Part shown: positions 44,501 through 55,279 of the stretch, piece by piece
Numbering within the stretch: position 1 is the stretch's first letter
Layout: the number at the start of each line of letters is the position of its first letter
From: CAWIDU01 sp963835055
Lineage (GTDB): Bacteria; Patescibacteriota; Saccharimonadia; Saccharimonadales; UBA4665
DNA: 64,000 bases
Direction: 5' to 3'
Assembly: GCA_963835055.1 (NCBI GenBank)
Contig: CAWIDU010000001.1
Span: forward strand, 372,001-436,000
Translations under genes and position numbers: made by a program
The notes under the pieces: model-generated
Databases searched by the model: none
The model's input: only the letters and a program-made list of their open reading frames with translations
Told to the model about the DNA's origin: nothing

Positions 44501-47500
44501 AAAGCAAACCATCACTGGCGGCTCTGACACAGTCCAGTCAGTCACGACTAACAACACGGCTGCTTTCCAGGTACAGAATGCCACCAGCGGCAACCTCTTA
44601 CAAGTCGATACCCTCAACGGTAACGTGACCATCAACGGTGACAATACCGGCGCGCTGGAACCCTGGAGCACCAATACCAACACTTTGACACAAGCTCTAG
44701 AAGGGGCGTCTTCGGTGGTCGCCAACGGTTATGTTTACTATATAGGCGGAACCGACGGCACCACCCCTAAGGCGACCGTTTACTATGCCAAACTCAATAC
44801 CAACGGCTCGACTGGCACTTGGACGACTAGCAGCAACCCCTTGCCACAGATTTCGGCTTATGGCAGCGCCGTCGTCGCTAACGGTTACATCTACTACATT
44901 GGCGGTAAGGACGCTAGCGGCAATGCCTATTCCACAGTTTATTACGCCAATCTAAACGCTGACGGCTCGACTGGCCCGTGGCAGACCAGCACCCATCCGC
45001 TATTGCAAGCACTGTTTGGTACTGGTGCTATAGTCGCCAACGGTTACGTCTACGTTATAAACGGGCAGTATCCCAATCCCAATCTTGTATCAACCGTTTA
45101 TTACGCCAAGCTAAACGCTGACGGCTCGACTGGTTCGTGGACTACCAATGCCCATAACGTGCCAGACGCTCTGGTTTCCCCGCAGGTAGTTACCGCCAAC
45201 GGTTACGTCTATGTTATGGGCGGCGCTGATTTTGGTTCTGGTACTGTAACAGCTGTTTACTACGCTCCGCTCAACTCCGACGGCTCGACTGGCACCTGGA
45301 CGACTAGCAGTAACCCCTTACCGCAGCCACGTGAACTGGGTACGGCGGTGGTCGCCGACGGCTATATTTACGAGCTGGGTGGAGACTCCTTCGGCACTCC
45401 TCATAACGATGTCTACTACGCCTCGCTCAACGCCGACGGCTCCACGAGTACCTGGAACACCAATAGTCACGCCCTGACTCAAACCTTGGAACAAGCCACT
45501 TCAGTGGTCGCCAACGGTTACATCTACGAGCTAGGTGGCTATAACGGTTCAGCCGTCCAAAACACTGTCTACTACAGTTCGACCCAGCGGCTGGAGGTTG
45601 GCGGTTCACTTGACCTGGTTGGCTTGGCGGGCCAAACCCTATCAAATCCCGGCGGGTCCTTCGGGACAGGCAGTACTGGCGGTTCGTTAACTGCCGGTGA
45701 CGGTACGTTCGTTGGTAACCTCCAAGTTCAAGGGCAGGCCGCCTTTGCTCAAGGCCTTAGCGTTGACGGCACCCTGACGGTTGATAGCTCTACCTTACTG
45801 CAGGACAGCACTAACTCCACCACCGCTTTCCAGATCCAGAATGCTGGCGGCCAAGATTTACTCCAAGTGGATAGCGCTAACAACAATATAACCATCGGTG
45901 GCAACAACTCTGGTGATCTGCAGCCGTGGGCAACCAACGGCAACGCTCTGCCGCAGGCATTATCTAACGCCACCTCCATTACCGCCAACGGCTATGTCTA
46001 TGTTATGGGTGGCTTTGTCAGTGGCAATGTGTCGACCGTCTACTACGCCAAACTGAACGCTAACGGCTCGACTGGCAGCTGGGTAACCAACAGCAATCCG
46101 TTGCCGCAAGCGCTGCAGGTTCCCAATTCCGTCACCGCCAACGGCTACGTCTATGTTATGGGTGGATCTGGCAACAGCGGTAATGTGTCGACCGTCTACT
46201 ACGCCAAACTGAACGCTAACGGCTCGACTGGCAGCTGGGTAACCAGTTCCAATCCTTTGCTACAAGTTCTATCTGGAGGGACTACAGTTGTAGCCAACGG
46301 CTATGTCTACTACATGGGCGGCAACGGTGCCGGCTTTGATGTGTCGACCGTCTACTACGCCAAACTGAACGCTGACGGCTCCATCGGCAGCTGGGCAACT
46401 AGCGGCAACTCACTGCCGCAGCAATTTTCTGGCGCCACTTCCATTACCGCCAACGGCTACGTCTATGTAATTGGCGGCTCTACTACTACCAGCATTCTAT
46501 CCACCGTCTACTACGCCAAACTCAACTCCGACGGCTCCATCGGCAGCTGGGCAACTAGCGGCAACTCACTTCCACAGACACTGGATGGCGCCACTTCGGT
46601 TACTGCCAACGGCTACGTTTACGAATTAGGCGGAAGCGGCCCTAGCAATGTGTCGACCGTCTACTACGCCAAACTGAACGCTGACGGCTCCATCGGCAGC
46701 TGGGCAACTAGCGGCAACTCACTGCCGCAGCCACTGGATGGCGCCACTTCGGTTACCGCTAACGGCTATGTCTATGTTGTGGGCGGCTCTGGCAACAGCG
46801 GAAATCTGTCGACCGTTTACTACGCCTCCACCCAACGCATCCTAGTTGGCGGCTCCCTTGATCTAGTTGGTCTAGCCGACGGTAACCTAAGTGATGGTGA
46901 CACTCCTGGAGTTGGTTCAGTAGGTGGTAGCCTAACTGCCGGTGACGGTACGTTCGTCGGCAACTTGCAAGTCCAAGGCCAAGCCACTTTTGCCCAAGGC
47001 CTTAGCGTTGACGGCACCCTGACAGCTAACAGTACGGCCCTATTCCAGGCGGCTACTAATTCCACGACTGCTTTCCAAATCCAGAATGCCACCGGGACGG
47101 CTCTACTCACCGGTGATACTACCAATGGCCACATAACAATTGGTAACTCAACCTCTCCGACACCCGTCCAAGAGTGGGATAACCATGCTACCAATTTAAC
47201 GACGCTGGCGATATCTCCGCACACGGTTGGTAACTTAGTAAGCTTCGCGGTCTTCATAAATACTTCGTCGTTTACCGTTTCGTCAGTTTCCGGCGGCGGC
47301 GTAACTAATTGGCAAAAAGTAACCACCACTAACGACGCGGTTGGTCATTATGAACTCTGGCAGGGCACGGTTACTAGTAGCGGTGCCAGCAGCATTACCG
47401 TGGTCTATTCGGGTACGCCAGGAGCTCTTTGCGAACTAGTCGCCCAAGAATTCACTGCCGGCCTAGGCTCTAACACCAACTGGTCAGTGACCACCTCCGG

Positions 47501-50500
47501 CACTATAAACAACAGCTCATCCTTAACCATGACTTACCCAACTCTGACCGCCGCCCAGAGCGGCGAACTATATTGGGGTTTTGACGTGTCATCTCATGTC
47601 GGTGCTGTTGGCAGCAGCCCGGGCTTTGGTTACGCGCTGACGACCGGTAACGACGTTGTTGCCTACGACACAAATACCGCAGCCGGTACCGCCTACACGC
47701 CAACGGCCAGTCAATCTCCAGCCGGTACGTCATCCGGCGTGGCCATGATCATAAGCGCCTCGACTGGCGCAGCCCTAACTGTCAACGGCACGACTAATGT
47801 GACTGGCTCCAACTCCGCCACGGCCTTTCAAGTGCAAAATGCTAGTGGCAATGACATCGTGAATGTCGACACTCTGAACAACACGGTCTCTCTGGCCAGT
47901 ACGTCAACCGCTTCCACGCTTCTCAACCTGGCCGATAGCACTGCCGGGCAAACCGCAGAATCCTTACTCAACATCAGCTCCTCGGGCTACACTACCGGCT
48001 ACACCGGCAATGTGGTCAATATCCAGGGTAGCAGCACCACCGGTACCAGTAACGTAGTGAACATTGCCAATAACGCTATTAATGGCAGTGGCACGGCCCT
48101 AAATGTTAACTCTTCCACGACCGGGGCATTAACTGCCGGTCTGGCTGAATTCAATGGCTCAGCTAACTACAGCAGTGGTGAGGTTGTTAACATACAGAGC
48201 GCCACAACGGCTGGTACGGGACTAAACATAGCGGATTCGGCAGCTTCACAGACGGCAACCACTCTCCTCAACATCAACTCTTCCGGCTACACCACTGGTT
48301 ATACCGGTAATGTGGTGAATATTCAAGGAGTCAGTACCACCGGTACGAGTAATGTCGTTAACATTACCAACAATGCTATCAACGGCAGTGGTACGGCCTT
48401 GAATGTTAACTCGACGACGACAGGGGCGTTAACCGGTGGATTAGCCGTCTTCAATGCCTCGGCCAACTATGCGAGTGGTGATGTTGTTCTTATCAAGAGC
48501 GCTTCAACCGCCGGCTCAGCCGGTGCTTTGTCAATCACCGACTCGGCAGCAGCTCAGACCACGACGACCCTCCTCAACATCAGCTCCTCGGGCTACACTA
48601 CCGGCTACACCGGCAATGTGGTCAATATCCAGGGTAGCAGCACCACCGGTACCAGTAACGTAGTGAACATTGCCAATAACGCTATTAATGGCAGTGGCAC
48701 GGCCCTAAATGTTAACTCTTCCACGACCGGGGCATTAACTGCCGGTCTGGCTGAATTCAATGGCTCAGCTAACTACAGCAGTGGTGAGGTTGTTAACATA
48801 CAGAGCGCCACAACGGCTGGTACGGGACTAAACATAGCGGATTCGGCAGCTTCACAGACGGCAACCACTCTCCTCAACATCAACTCTTCCGGCTACACCA
48901 CTGGTTATACCGGTAATGTGGTGAATATTCAAGGAGTCAGTACCACCGGTACGAGTAATGTCGTTAACATTACCAACAATGCTATCAACGGCAGTGGTAC
49001 GGCCTTGAATGTTAACTCGACGACGACAGGGGCGTTAACCGGTGGATTAGCCGTCTTCAATGCCTCAGCTGCTCACACCGGCAACGTCGTGTCTATCCAA
49101 AGCGCCTCCACCGCCGGCACTGGGTTATCCATCACCGATTCGGCGGCGCAGACTACTACCACTCTCTTGAACATCGCTCAAACCGGTACCACGACTCTAT
49201 ATACCGGCAATGTCGTGAACATATCGGGCACCAGCACCACTGGTGCAGGTAACCTTGTAAACTTGAGTTTCGCATCCAATACAGGCGGGGCAGCCTTGAA
49301 CATTTCTGGTAACACAGGCGCGGCCATCAGGATAGCCACCGGTGATATCATTGACCTTGCTAGTGCTACCAACGGCAACAAATCAATTATGAGGATACCA
49401 ACCGCTACAACTTGTGCGAGCGGTAGTTCGCAAGGCCTTGTTTTCCAAAGTACTGGCGGAACACAGCTTGGCCATGCTTGTATCAACTCCGGCGCAACGG
49501 CATTAACTTTCTTCGCCAGTGCCTTTACTACCGCTTCAACTGACGTCGCCGAGAACTATTCCGATGTTAATGGTGATTTAACGCCTGGTGACCTGGTAGC
49601 GCTGGCCAACGATGGTACGACCGACGCGATTGTCAAAGCTACCACCGCCGACCAGAACCAGATTATCGGTGTCGTTTCGACCAATCCTGGCATACTTCTC
49701 AGTGATATCAGTGATGCGAACGGGGCTACCGAGCTTACTAATCCCACTCCAGTCGCCTTGTCAGGTCGCATTCCGACCAATGTCTCGACTGAGAACGGGC
49801 CGATCGCCATCGGCGATTACCTAACTGTTTCCTCGGTATCGGGCGTTGCCATGAAGGCCACCAGCCCCGGTCTGGCCATCGGACGGGCCCTAGAAGCCTA
49901 CAATGGTTCGGGCGTTGGCTCGATAGAAGTGATGACCAGCGTTGGTTATTATGCCGGCCCTGACGCCAGTAGCTATATCCAGAATGGCGGTGACGCCAAC
50001 CTGACCAATCTGTCCGTTGGCGGCAACACGGCCTTGGCCAACCTTGGCGTTACTGGTGCAAGTGACCTTAACAGCCTGAACGTTAGCGGACCCACAACCC
50101 TCACAAACCTGACAGTTACAGGCAGTGAAAGCGTCAGGGGCGCTTTGACGGTCGCCGGCGACGTTAGCGTTGGCGGCGCGCTAAATGTCACGGGCCTGAC
50201 CACTCTCGCTGATGTAGAAGTTAATGGTCACATCATCACCGGTGGTGGCCAACCGACAGTCCAAGTCCAACCAGCTGACGGAGCACCGAATCCGAATGAT
50301 CCCAACGATCAACAGCCGTTAATTACTATCAATGGCAACGATACTAGCGGTACAATCACTATCGCTACCAGTGATGACCCGACGGCTGGCGACCTGGCCG
50401 ATGTCGCTTTTAGCAAACTGTATGGGGCAACCCCACGCATCCTGATAACCGGTCAAGACGGCCGCAGCGCCGCGTCGTTCATGTATCCGACCAACAAGAC

Positions 50501-50582
50501 GGCCAATGGCTTTGAACTGAATATGGACAACCCGCCGCAAGCCAACACGACCTATACTTTTGATTACTTCATCGTTCAGTAA
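38538..50582 (+). CDS. Giant secreted multi-domain surface protein 3, 4014 aa
   Basis: A long basic N-region leads to a signal peptide with its hydrophobic core at residues 52-68 and a likely cleavage after VADA. A domain starting YINFQARL, common at the front of CPR surface proteins, follows. FN3-like domains lie near 342-465 and 865-988. A seven-repeat LVIVD propeller lies at 498-796. Two carbohydrate-binding-like beta-sandwiches (NPSFETNTTGW type) span 1208-1508. Six-bladed Kelch-like propellers lie at 2038-2355 and 2455-2770, and a further beta-sandwich at 2872-3075. About 100-residue repeats span 3112-3578. The segment at 3665-3805 (STDVAENYSDVNGDLTPGD) resembles Peptidase_G2-type regions. 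The shared C-terminal domain ends YTFDYFIVQ. It has no membrane helix after the signal peptide, so it is probably released or held by partners. Intact over 12 kb. Function inferred as adhesion or glycan contact. Confidence 0.88.
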   Translation: MGNAKKLGRQLFVRRGSRRGLLSVVRRLFLASVIFYTRGGARGSGKSSRAWRLAVLGLFLLVPLGLNLAKPQVADASTSSYINFQARLEALSGAIAPDGNYNIEFKLYTASSGGSPVWTEDWLNNASHGITVTNGYLTANLGSITAFSGINWSQQLYLTMNVGNTNGSCTPFSSCVPDGEMSPRLVMTGSPYAFAAGQLVATNGTNVGTLSWTAPTGTDSIVLPDASGTVCLQAATACGFAASTGGTGYIQNGFSTQTNANFNIQSSGASDVGGIIQGASGQTADLFDLKTSTPATVFSVGSTGATLLQNSANSLNAFQIQGSAGSSATLLNADTTNMRLGVNVTYAAMSAPTQNATATSTSGGTLAATTYYYEITAVDGAGGETTVSSEQSQVTTGSTSTVTLSWVPVTGASAYRIYRATTALGGSGHEVYLTTTTGTVNGSNLNYTDTGSITAGATSPPGSNTAYAATNVTNNELQLTVGGNGTPTGQLYVSGTLPSAALSSVATPSSAQAIAVQGNYAFVVGNATLQAFDVTNPSAPVALGSHATGSGPVSVAVSGKYAYVANGTAQTLQIFDISNPNSIPAATGSLTFPAAASSVVIQGKYAYVEAGSYLYVIDVSNPASPFVTGKLNSPNGGTQSLIAIQGRYGVTGGNNSNITQIVDVSNPYGPTQVSGTQLGAGAHWWGVAIQNKYFYITDVTHHTLEVADISNPASPTLVGSAAIGSGNAWVTVQGHYAFVTSPTANTMQIFDVSNPAQPTSLGTVTTTGSPTGVVVQGRYAYVIGSTSGVLQVFDLGGAYIQQLQTGSIETGSLQTDGNSTVNGTETVSGGLQVGGSASVTGNFGVSGTTFLQGALNVAGGIQGGATVSGLSTPATPTVTTVGSTGAQTWGYEIVAINAAGGGTPASAQGTTATANGVSTLTSSNYQQISWTGIPGAVSYKIYRTQVAVTSPSPSTTGLIGTTTSTVFLDTGLAGDSSTPPTLDNSGQLTVNGFATFENTTNVATAFQVQNSSASDILDVDTANSRVGIDTNAPTGDLSFGATASATGRTINVLTSGTTNQAGDSLTIQAATGAAGGAGAAGGALILQAGSGAGTAGNGGNVDIRAGAKAGTGSTGIVSIQDSSGNAYFDFNTGSSTLTCGAFTTASSNPCGVRAGGNLTIGGGGSAANAGNVTVLNMVDGSSAFNVQNAAANVSLFAVNAISSPIQNNVIPNFNMDSNNVQNNWPVKGSAAVSVSRVSTNFTSGFGMQITTTSSAVANDGTKTALTLDDSTTYSVSFYAKLSSGSMTTLAAGYSNDGTTGGETNCTLNSTTLSTTAWNRYSCTFTTPSSHSGSPYFYIEQTDAGVAHTYTIDAVYLEPGSSTVEINYVTNPSFETNTTGWAARGSSTLSRVSDQAVFGNIGLKVATTATSNDGVKYSLNLASSTTYTLSFYVKAASGSFTIWLGRSDNGTVGGETNCTTGTVVSTSWTRFSCTFTTGTVSSTPYIYMEQSDSTARSYYMDGVLLDEGSTLYAYSDGSIQIGGLIASPVALQATANTTTAFQVQNTSGSDLLIADTVNNVIGIGGVPSASGATLQVTGSESVSGANGLTLGVAATAQGGIVFNDAAGGATHTVTLQASTTDPTSSYNIQLPSAIATSNQCLAAGTVSGSNVPLTFTACGGGGGLAKNAADTSTAAVTSSNYLYGFTNSSSAVASGVLSLNNGTNTNSTLNITASGNPTTGQALIFASDTNASPSGNLIDLQSGSSPTSVFSVASGGAVTAVGNINSQTISSTANFTGTVAIQGANGLTLGVASSAQGGIVFKSNGGTNTITLQAPTTNPGSTYSLQLPTTAPSTSQCLQSGPSTASQLTFGSCGGGGVTTVGAFSGSSQVNGASISGSTITFGPADVTNPGEVSTGTQTFAGAKTFQASSTSAFQVQDGSSNNYIQVNTTSAILNLGNTSIASTIQIGNTTGAVTQAINIGNNTTGSSTNNVTIGSTIAGTTTLQGATVKQTITGGSDTVQSVTTNNTAAFQVQNATSGNLLQVDTLNGNVTINGDNTGALEPWSTNTNTLTQALEGASSVVANGYVYYIGGTDGTTPKATVYYAKLNTNGSTGTWTTSSNPLPQISAYGSAVVANGYIYYIGGKDASGNAYSTVYYANLNADGSTGPWQTSTHPLLQALFGTGAIVANGYVYVINGQYPNPNLVSTVYYAKLNADGSTGSWTTNAHNVPDALVSPQVVTANGYVYVMGGADFGSGTVTAVYYAPLNSDGSTGTWTTSSNPLPQPRELGTAVVADGYIYELGGDSFGTPHNDVYYASLNADGSTSTWNTNSHALTQTLEQATSVVANGYIYELGGYNGSAVQNTVYYSSTQRLEVGGSLDLVGLAGQTLSNPGGSFGTGSTGGSLTAGDGTFVGNLQVQGQAAFAQGLSVDGTLTVDSSTLLQDSTNSTTAFQIQNAGGQDLLQVDSANNNITIGGNNSGDLQPWATNGNALPQALSNATSITANGYVYVMGGFVSGNVSTVYYAKLNANGSTGSWVTNSNPLPQALQVPNSVTANGYVYVMGGSGNSGNVSTVYYAKLNANGSTGSWVTSSNPLLQVLSGGTTVVANGYVYYMGGNGAGFDVSTVYYAKLNADGSIGSWATSGNSLPQQFSGATSITANGYVYVIGGSTTTSILSTVYYAKLNSDGSIGSWATSGNSLPQTLDGATSVTANGYVYELGGSGPSNVSTVYYAKLNADGSIGSWATSGNSLPQPLDGATSVTANGYVYVVGGSGNSGNLSTVYYASTQRILVGGSLDLVGLADGNLSDGDTPGVGSVGGSLTAGDGTFVGNLQVQGQATFAQGLSVDGTLTANSTALFQAATNSTTAFQIQNATGTALLTGDTTNGHITIGNSTSPTPVQEWDNHATNLTTLAISPHTVGNLVSFAVFINTSSFTVSSVSGGGVTNWQKVTTTNDAVGHYELWQGTVTSSGASSITVVYSGTPGALCELVAQEFTAGLGSNTNWSVTTSGTINNSSSLTMTYPTLTAAQSGELYWGFDVSSHVGAVGSSPGFGYALTTGNDVVAYDTNTAAGTAYTPTASQSPAGTSSGVAMIISASTGAALTVNGTTNVTGSNSATAFQVQNASGNDIVNVDTLNNTVSLASTSTASTLLNLADSTAGQTAESLLNISSSGYTTGYTGNVVNIQGSSTTGTSNVVNIANNAINGSGTALNVNSSTTGALTAGLAEFNGSANYSSGEVVNIQSATTAGTGLNIADSAASQTATTLLNINSSGYTTGYTGNVVNIQGVSTTGTSNVVNITNNAINGSGTALNVNSTTTGALTGGLAVFNASANYASGDVVLIKSASTAGSAGALSITDSAAAQTTTTLLNISSSGYTTGYTGNVVNIQGSSTTGTSNVVNIANNAINGSGTALNVNSSTTGALTAGLAEFNGSANYSSGEVVNIQSATTAGTGLNIADSAASQTATTLLNINSSGYTTGYTGNVVNIQGVSTTGTSNVVNITNNAINGSGTALNVNSTTTGALTGGLAVFNASAAHTGNVVSIQSASTAGTGLSITDSAAQTTTTLLNIAQTGTTTLYTGNVVNISGTSTTGAGNLVNLSFASNTGGAALNISGNTGAAIRIATGDIIDLASATNGNKSIMRIPTATTCASGSSQGLVFQSTGGTQLGHACINSGATALTFFASAFTTASTDVAENYSDVNGDLTPGDLVALANDGTTDAIVKATTADQNQIIGVVSTNPGILLSDISDANGATELTNPTPVALSGRIPTNVSTENGPIAIGDYLTVSSVSGVAMKATSPGLAIGRALEAYNGSGVGSIEVMTSVGYYAGPDASSYIQNGGDANLTNLSVGGNTALANLGVTGASDLNSLNVSGPTTLTNLTVTGSESVRGALTVAGDVSVGGALNVTGLTTLADVEVNGHIITGGGQPTVQVQPADGAPNPNDPNDQQPLITINGNDTSGTITIATSDDPTAGDLADVAFSKLYGATPRILITGQDGRSAASFMYPTNKTANGFELNMDNPPQANTTYTFDYFIVQ
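47967..48460 (+). repeat. 494-nt exact direct repeat in giant gene 3, copy 1
   Basis: Identical to 48573-49066 by eye over the whole length. The period is 606 nt (202 codons), so the duplicated block covers two of the 100-residue repeats and stays in frame. Confidence 0.9.
48573..49066 (+). repeat. 494-nt exact direct repeat in giant gene 3, copy 2
   Basis: Identical to 47967-48460, followed by different sequence (GCTGCTCACACC here, GGCCAACTATGC after copy 1). Confidence 0.9.
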
Positions 50583-50641
50583 ACCTCAACAGCTACACAT
50601 TTCAGAAGCTAAACTGTAGCAAGTTTAACATCGACTAGGGC

Positions 50642-50670
50642 TTGACCGTATCTGTTATTTTTGCTAAACT
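50642..50670 (+). promoter_or_regulatory. 23S-5S rRNA promoter
   Basis: TTGACC (50642-50647), a 17-nt spacer and TAAACT (50665-50670), about 60 nt after the stop of giant gene 3. The rest of the 396-nt gap up to 50978 is pre-23S leader without an ORF of coding character; a GCTACA/TGTAGC hairpin at about 50592-50620 could end the giant-gene transcript. Confidence 0.7.
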
Positions 50671-50915
50671 AGTCGGGTTGCTTGAGTTTAGGTAGAGACC
50701 CAGTCGGGGCAACCCGGATAAGTGGCTTCCAACGTAAACTCAAGCTCTCAGTATCAGTCGGGTGTCAGTTTTTGGACTACGTCTGGTTTTGGGAGCAAGG
50801 AGTTTCGCAAGTTAACAATTTGGCAATGGTGTGACCATCGTCTTTCGGCGACGGTTGCACAAGATGAAGCAATGAAGACAAACGGCTATTGGAGCGTCAG
50901 AGCAATCTGGCACTT

Positions 50916-50938
50916 ACCAATGACCAGTCAATTGCACT
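50916..50938 (+). other. 5' arm of 23S rRNA processing stem (pairs with 54046-54067)
   Basis: ACCAAT and CCAGTCAATTGCACT are complementary to AGTGCATTGACTGG and ATTGGT at 54046-54067, with a small bulge. The arms bracket the 23S gene, the usual RNase III substrate. Confidence 0.8.
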
Positions 50939-50978
50939 GTATTCCGCCGGTTTCCTCACCGAAGCCAGCGGAGTTAAC

Positions 50979-53998
<3,020 letters not shown>

Positions 53999-54045
53999 AC
54001 CATGAGAAACGCTGGCTTTACCGCGGCGTCCCTCATGGGAATAAA

Positions 54046-54067
54046 AGTGCATTGACTGGTTATTGGT
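54046..54067 (+). other. 3' arm of 23S rRNA processing stem
   Basis: Pairs with 50916-50938. Located about 50 nt past the mature 23S end and before 5S. Confidence 0.8.
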
Positions 54068-54163
54068 GCGTGCCAGCACCAGTAGCGTTTGTCCTTAACA
54101 GCTTTTAATTAAATTTGCCAACTTGGACACTGACCCGGAGTTTCTACGCCTAGAAACGCCAGG

Positions 54164-54275
54164 TTGGTGCCCATAGCGCGGGGGAAACACCTGTTCCCAT
54201 GCCGAACACAGCAGTTAAGCCCCGCAGCGGTTACAATACTTGGGTTTTAACCCTGGGAAAATAGCACGGTGCCAA
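54164..54275 (+). rRNA. rrf: 5S ribosomal RNA
   Basis: About 112 nt. It contains the conserved CCCATGCCGAACACAGCAGT and AAGCCCCGC segments. TTGGTGCC and GGTGCCAA at the ends pair to form helix I with two wobble pairs. It follows 23S by about 165 nt and precedes a strong terminator. Confidence 0.94.
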
Positions 54276-54280
54276 ATTAT

Positions 54281-54312
54281 AGAAAGGCCCTCCACACCGG
54301 AGGGCCTTTCTC
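54281..54312 (+). terminator. Terminator of the 23S-5S unit
   Basis: Perfect 13-bp stem AGAAAGGCCCTCC / GGAGGGCCTTTCT (54281-54293 with 54299-54311). The A-rich/T-rich flanks could let it work in both directions. Confidence 0.85.
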
Positions 54313-54347
54313 TTATCACAAGAGAGCCACCCCTGATGGCTTTGTTG

Positions 54348-54388
54348 CGTATATATATGAATAAAACGACAGGGGTCGTCATCTGTTA
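54348..54388 (+). repeat. Dispersed 41-nt element, copy 2
   Basis: Matches 19905-19945 at 36 of 41 positions. A further ACAGGGGTCGG follows at 54404, and an inverted CCACCCCTG lies upstream near 54327, so the core motif recurs around this copy. Confidence 0.65.
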
Positions 54389-54436
54389 ATTGAGATATCA
54401 CTAACAGGGGTCGGTGGGGTGGTGTATGCTTAGTAT

Positions 54437-54853
54437 ATGGAGAAGAAACTGGTCATTGTCGGTGTTATTTTCAACCAAGCCGGAGAGATTCTGCTGACGC
54501 AGCGCTTCGACCCGAAATTTCCAGATGCCCACCTCAAGTGGGATTTGCCCGGCGGCACCCACGAATCGGGCGAAACGCTGGAGCAAACGGTGACTAGGGA
54601 AATCCTGGAAGAGACGGGCTACAGGGTGAAGCTGGAGCGGATGATCCCTTATCATATGGAAAATTTCTGGCAGGCCAAGGAGGGAAGACAGGAAGTCGTG
54701 GTGCTTGGTTTCGGCGGCCGGTTGCTGGGCGGCAAGCCACACCTCAACGATCCCAAGATAGAAGCCATCAAGTGGTTGAAGCCGGCCGACCTCAAGAGGT
54801 ATGATTTATTGTTGGGTACGGCCGAGTTCATCAAAGCGGCTATGAAAACATAG
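54437..54853 (+). CDS. Nudix hydrolase
   Basis: A 138-aa protein with a complete Nudix box near residues 40-62: G-x5-E-x7-REILEETGY, read as GTHESGETLEQT then VTREILEETG. This motif binds the divalent metal and hydrolyses nucleoside diphosphate-linked substrates; the substrate cannot be told from sequence. The length is typical of a single-domain Nudix enzyme. A TATGCT box at 54425-54430 is 6 nt before the ATG, so the mRNA is probably leaderless. It is the first protein gene after the 5S terminator. Confidence 0.9.
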   Translation: MEKKLVIVGVIFNQAGEILLTQRFDPKFPDAHLKWDLPGGTHESGETLEQTVTREILEETGYRVKLERMIPYHMENFWQAKEGRQEVVVLGFGGRLLGGKPHLNDPKIEAIKWLKPADLKRYDLLLGTAEFIKAAMKT

Positions 54854-54987
54854 TAAGTAGAAGCATATTGACTCCTTAGCAATAGCGTGATATCATAAAG
54901 ATAATTTCGAGAGAAAGGTAGAGGGTTTTGTCCGCGAGGGCAGGGCCCTTTATTTTATCCCGAGAGAACTATAACCAAGGAGTTACG

Positions 54988-55185
54988 ATGGCAGGAACCA
55001 AAGCTGGCGGCCAAGCGGCTGCTGCAACCAACAAGAAGAAATACGGCGCAGATTTCTACGCCAAAATCGGTGCTAAGGGCGGTAAGCTCGGCCGCACCGG
55101 TGGCTTTTATGCCAACCGCGAACTGGCCCGGGTTGCCGGCGCTAGGGGTGGCCGCATTAGCCGCCGCACCAAGAAAACTGCGTAA
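54988..55185 (+). CDS. KGG-type small basic protein, 65 aa
   Basis: A Gly/Lys/Arg/Ala-rich protein with two stress-protein-like KGG segments (YAKIGAKGGK and VAGARGGR) resembling the KGG repeats of YciG/con-10-like proteins. The basic charge would allow nucleic-acid contact. The ATG at 54988 has AAGGAG 6 nt upstream; an in-frame start at 54928 lacks one. The leader of about 90 nt contains an AGGGTTTT...AGGGCCC region that might fold. A terminator follows at 55204. Confidence 0.7.
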   Translation: MAGTKAGGQAAAATNKKKYGADFYAKIGAKGGKLGRTGGFYANRELARVAGARGGRISRRTKKTA

Positions 55186-55203
55186 GTAGTTTTCTGAGAG
55201 ATT

Positions 55204-55228
55204 AAATCCCCGCTCCGGCGGGGATTTT
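55204..55228 (+). terminator. Terminator after the KGG-type gene
   Basis: AAATCCCCGC (55204-55213), loop TCCG, GCGGGGATTT (55218-55227), then T. Confidence 0.85.
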
Positions 55229-55244
55229 ACTAACATACTCTTTA

Positions 55245-55272
55245 TTGACATTAAATTGAAAGATAGTATTAT
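55245..55272 (+). promoter_or_regulatory. Promoter of the 272-aa hypothetical gene
   Basis: TTGACA (55245-55250), a 16-nt spacer and TATTAT (55267-55272), ending 7 nt before the ATG at 55280. Confidence 0.7.
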
Positions 55273-55279
55273 TTCAGAT

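Noticed and set aside
47967..49066. 494-bp direct repeats as ends of an insertion element
   Set aside because: They are in-frame coding sequence with no transposase, terminal inverted repeats or target duplication.
21368..50582. Giant ORFs as prophage tail fibres
   Set aside because: No terminase, portal, capsid, tail-tube or integrase genes are present, and the proteins have membrane anchors or a signal peptide.
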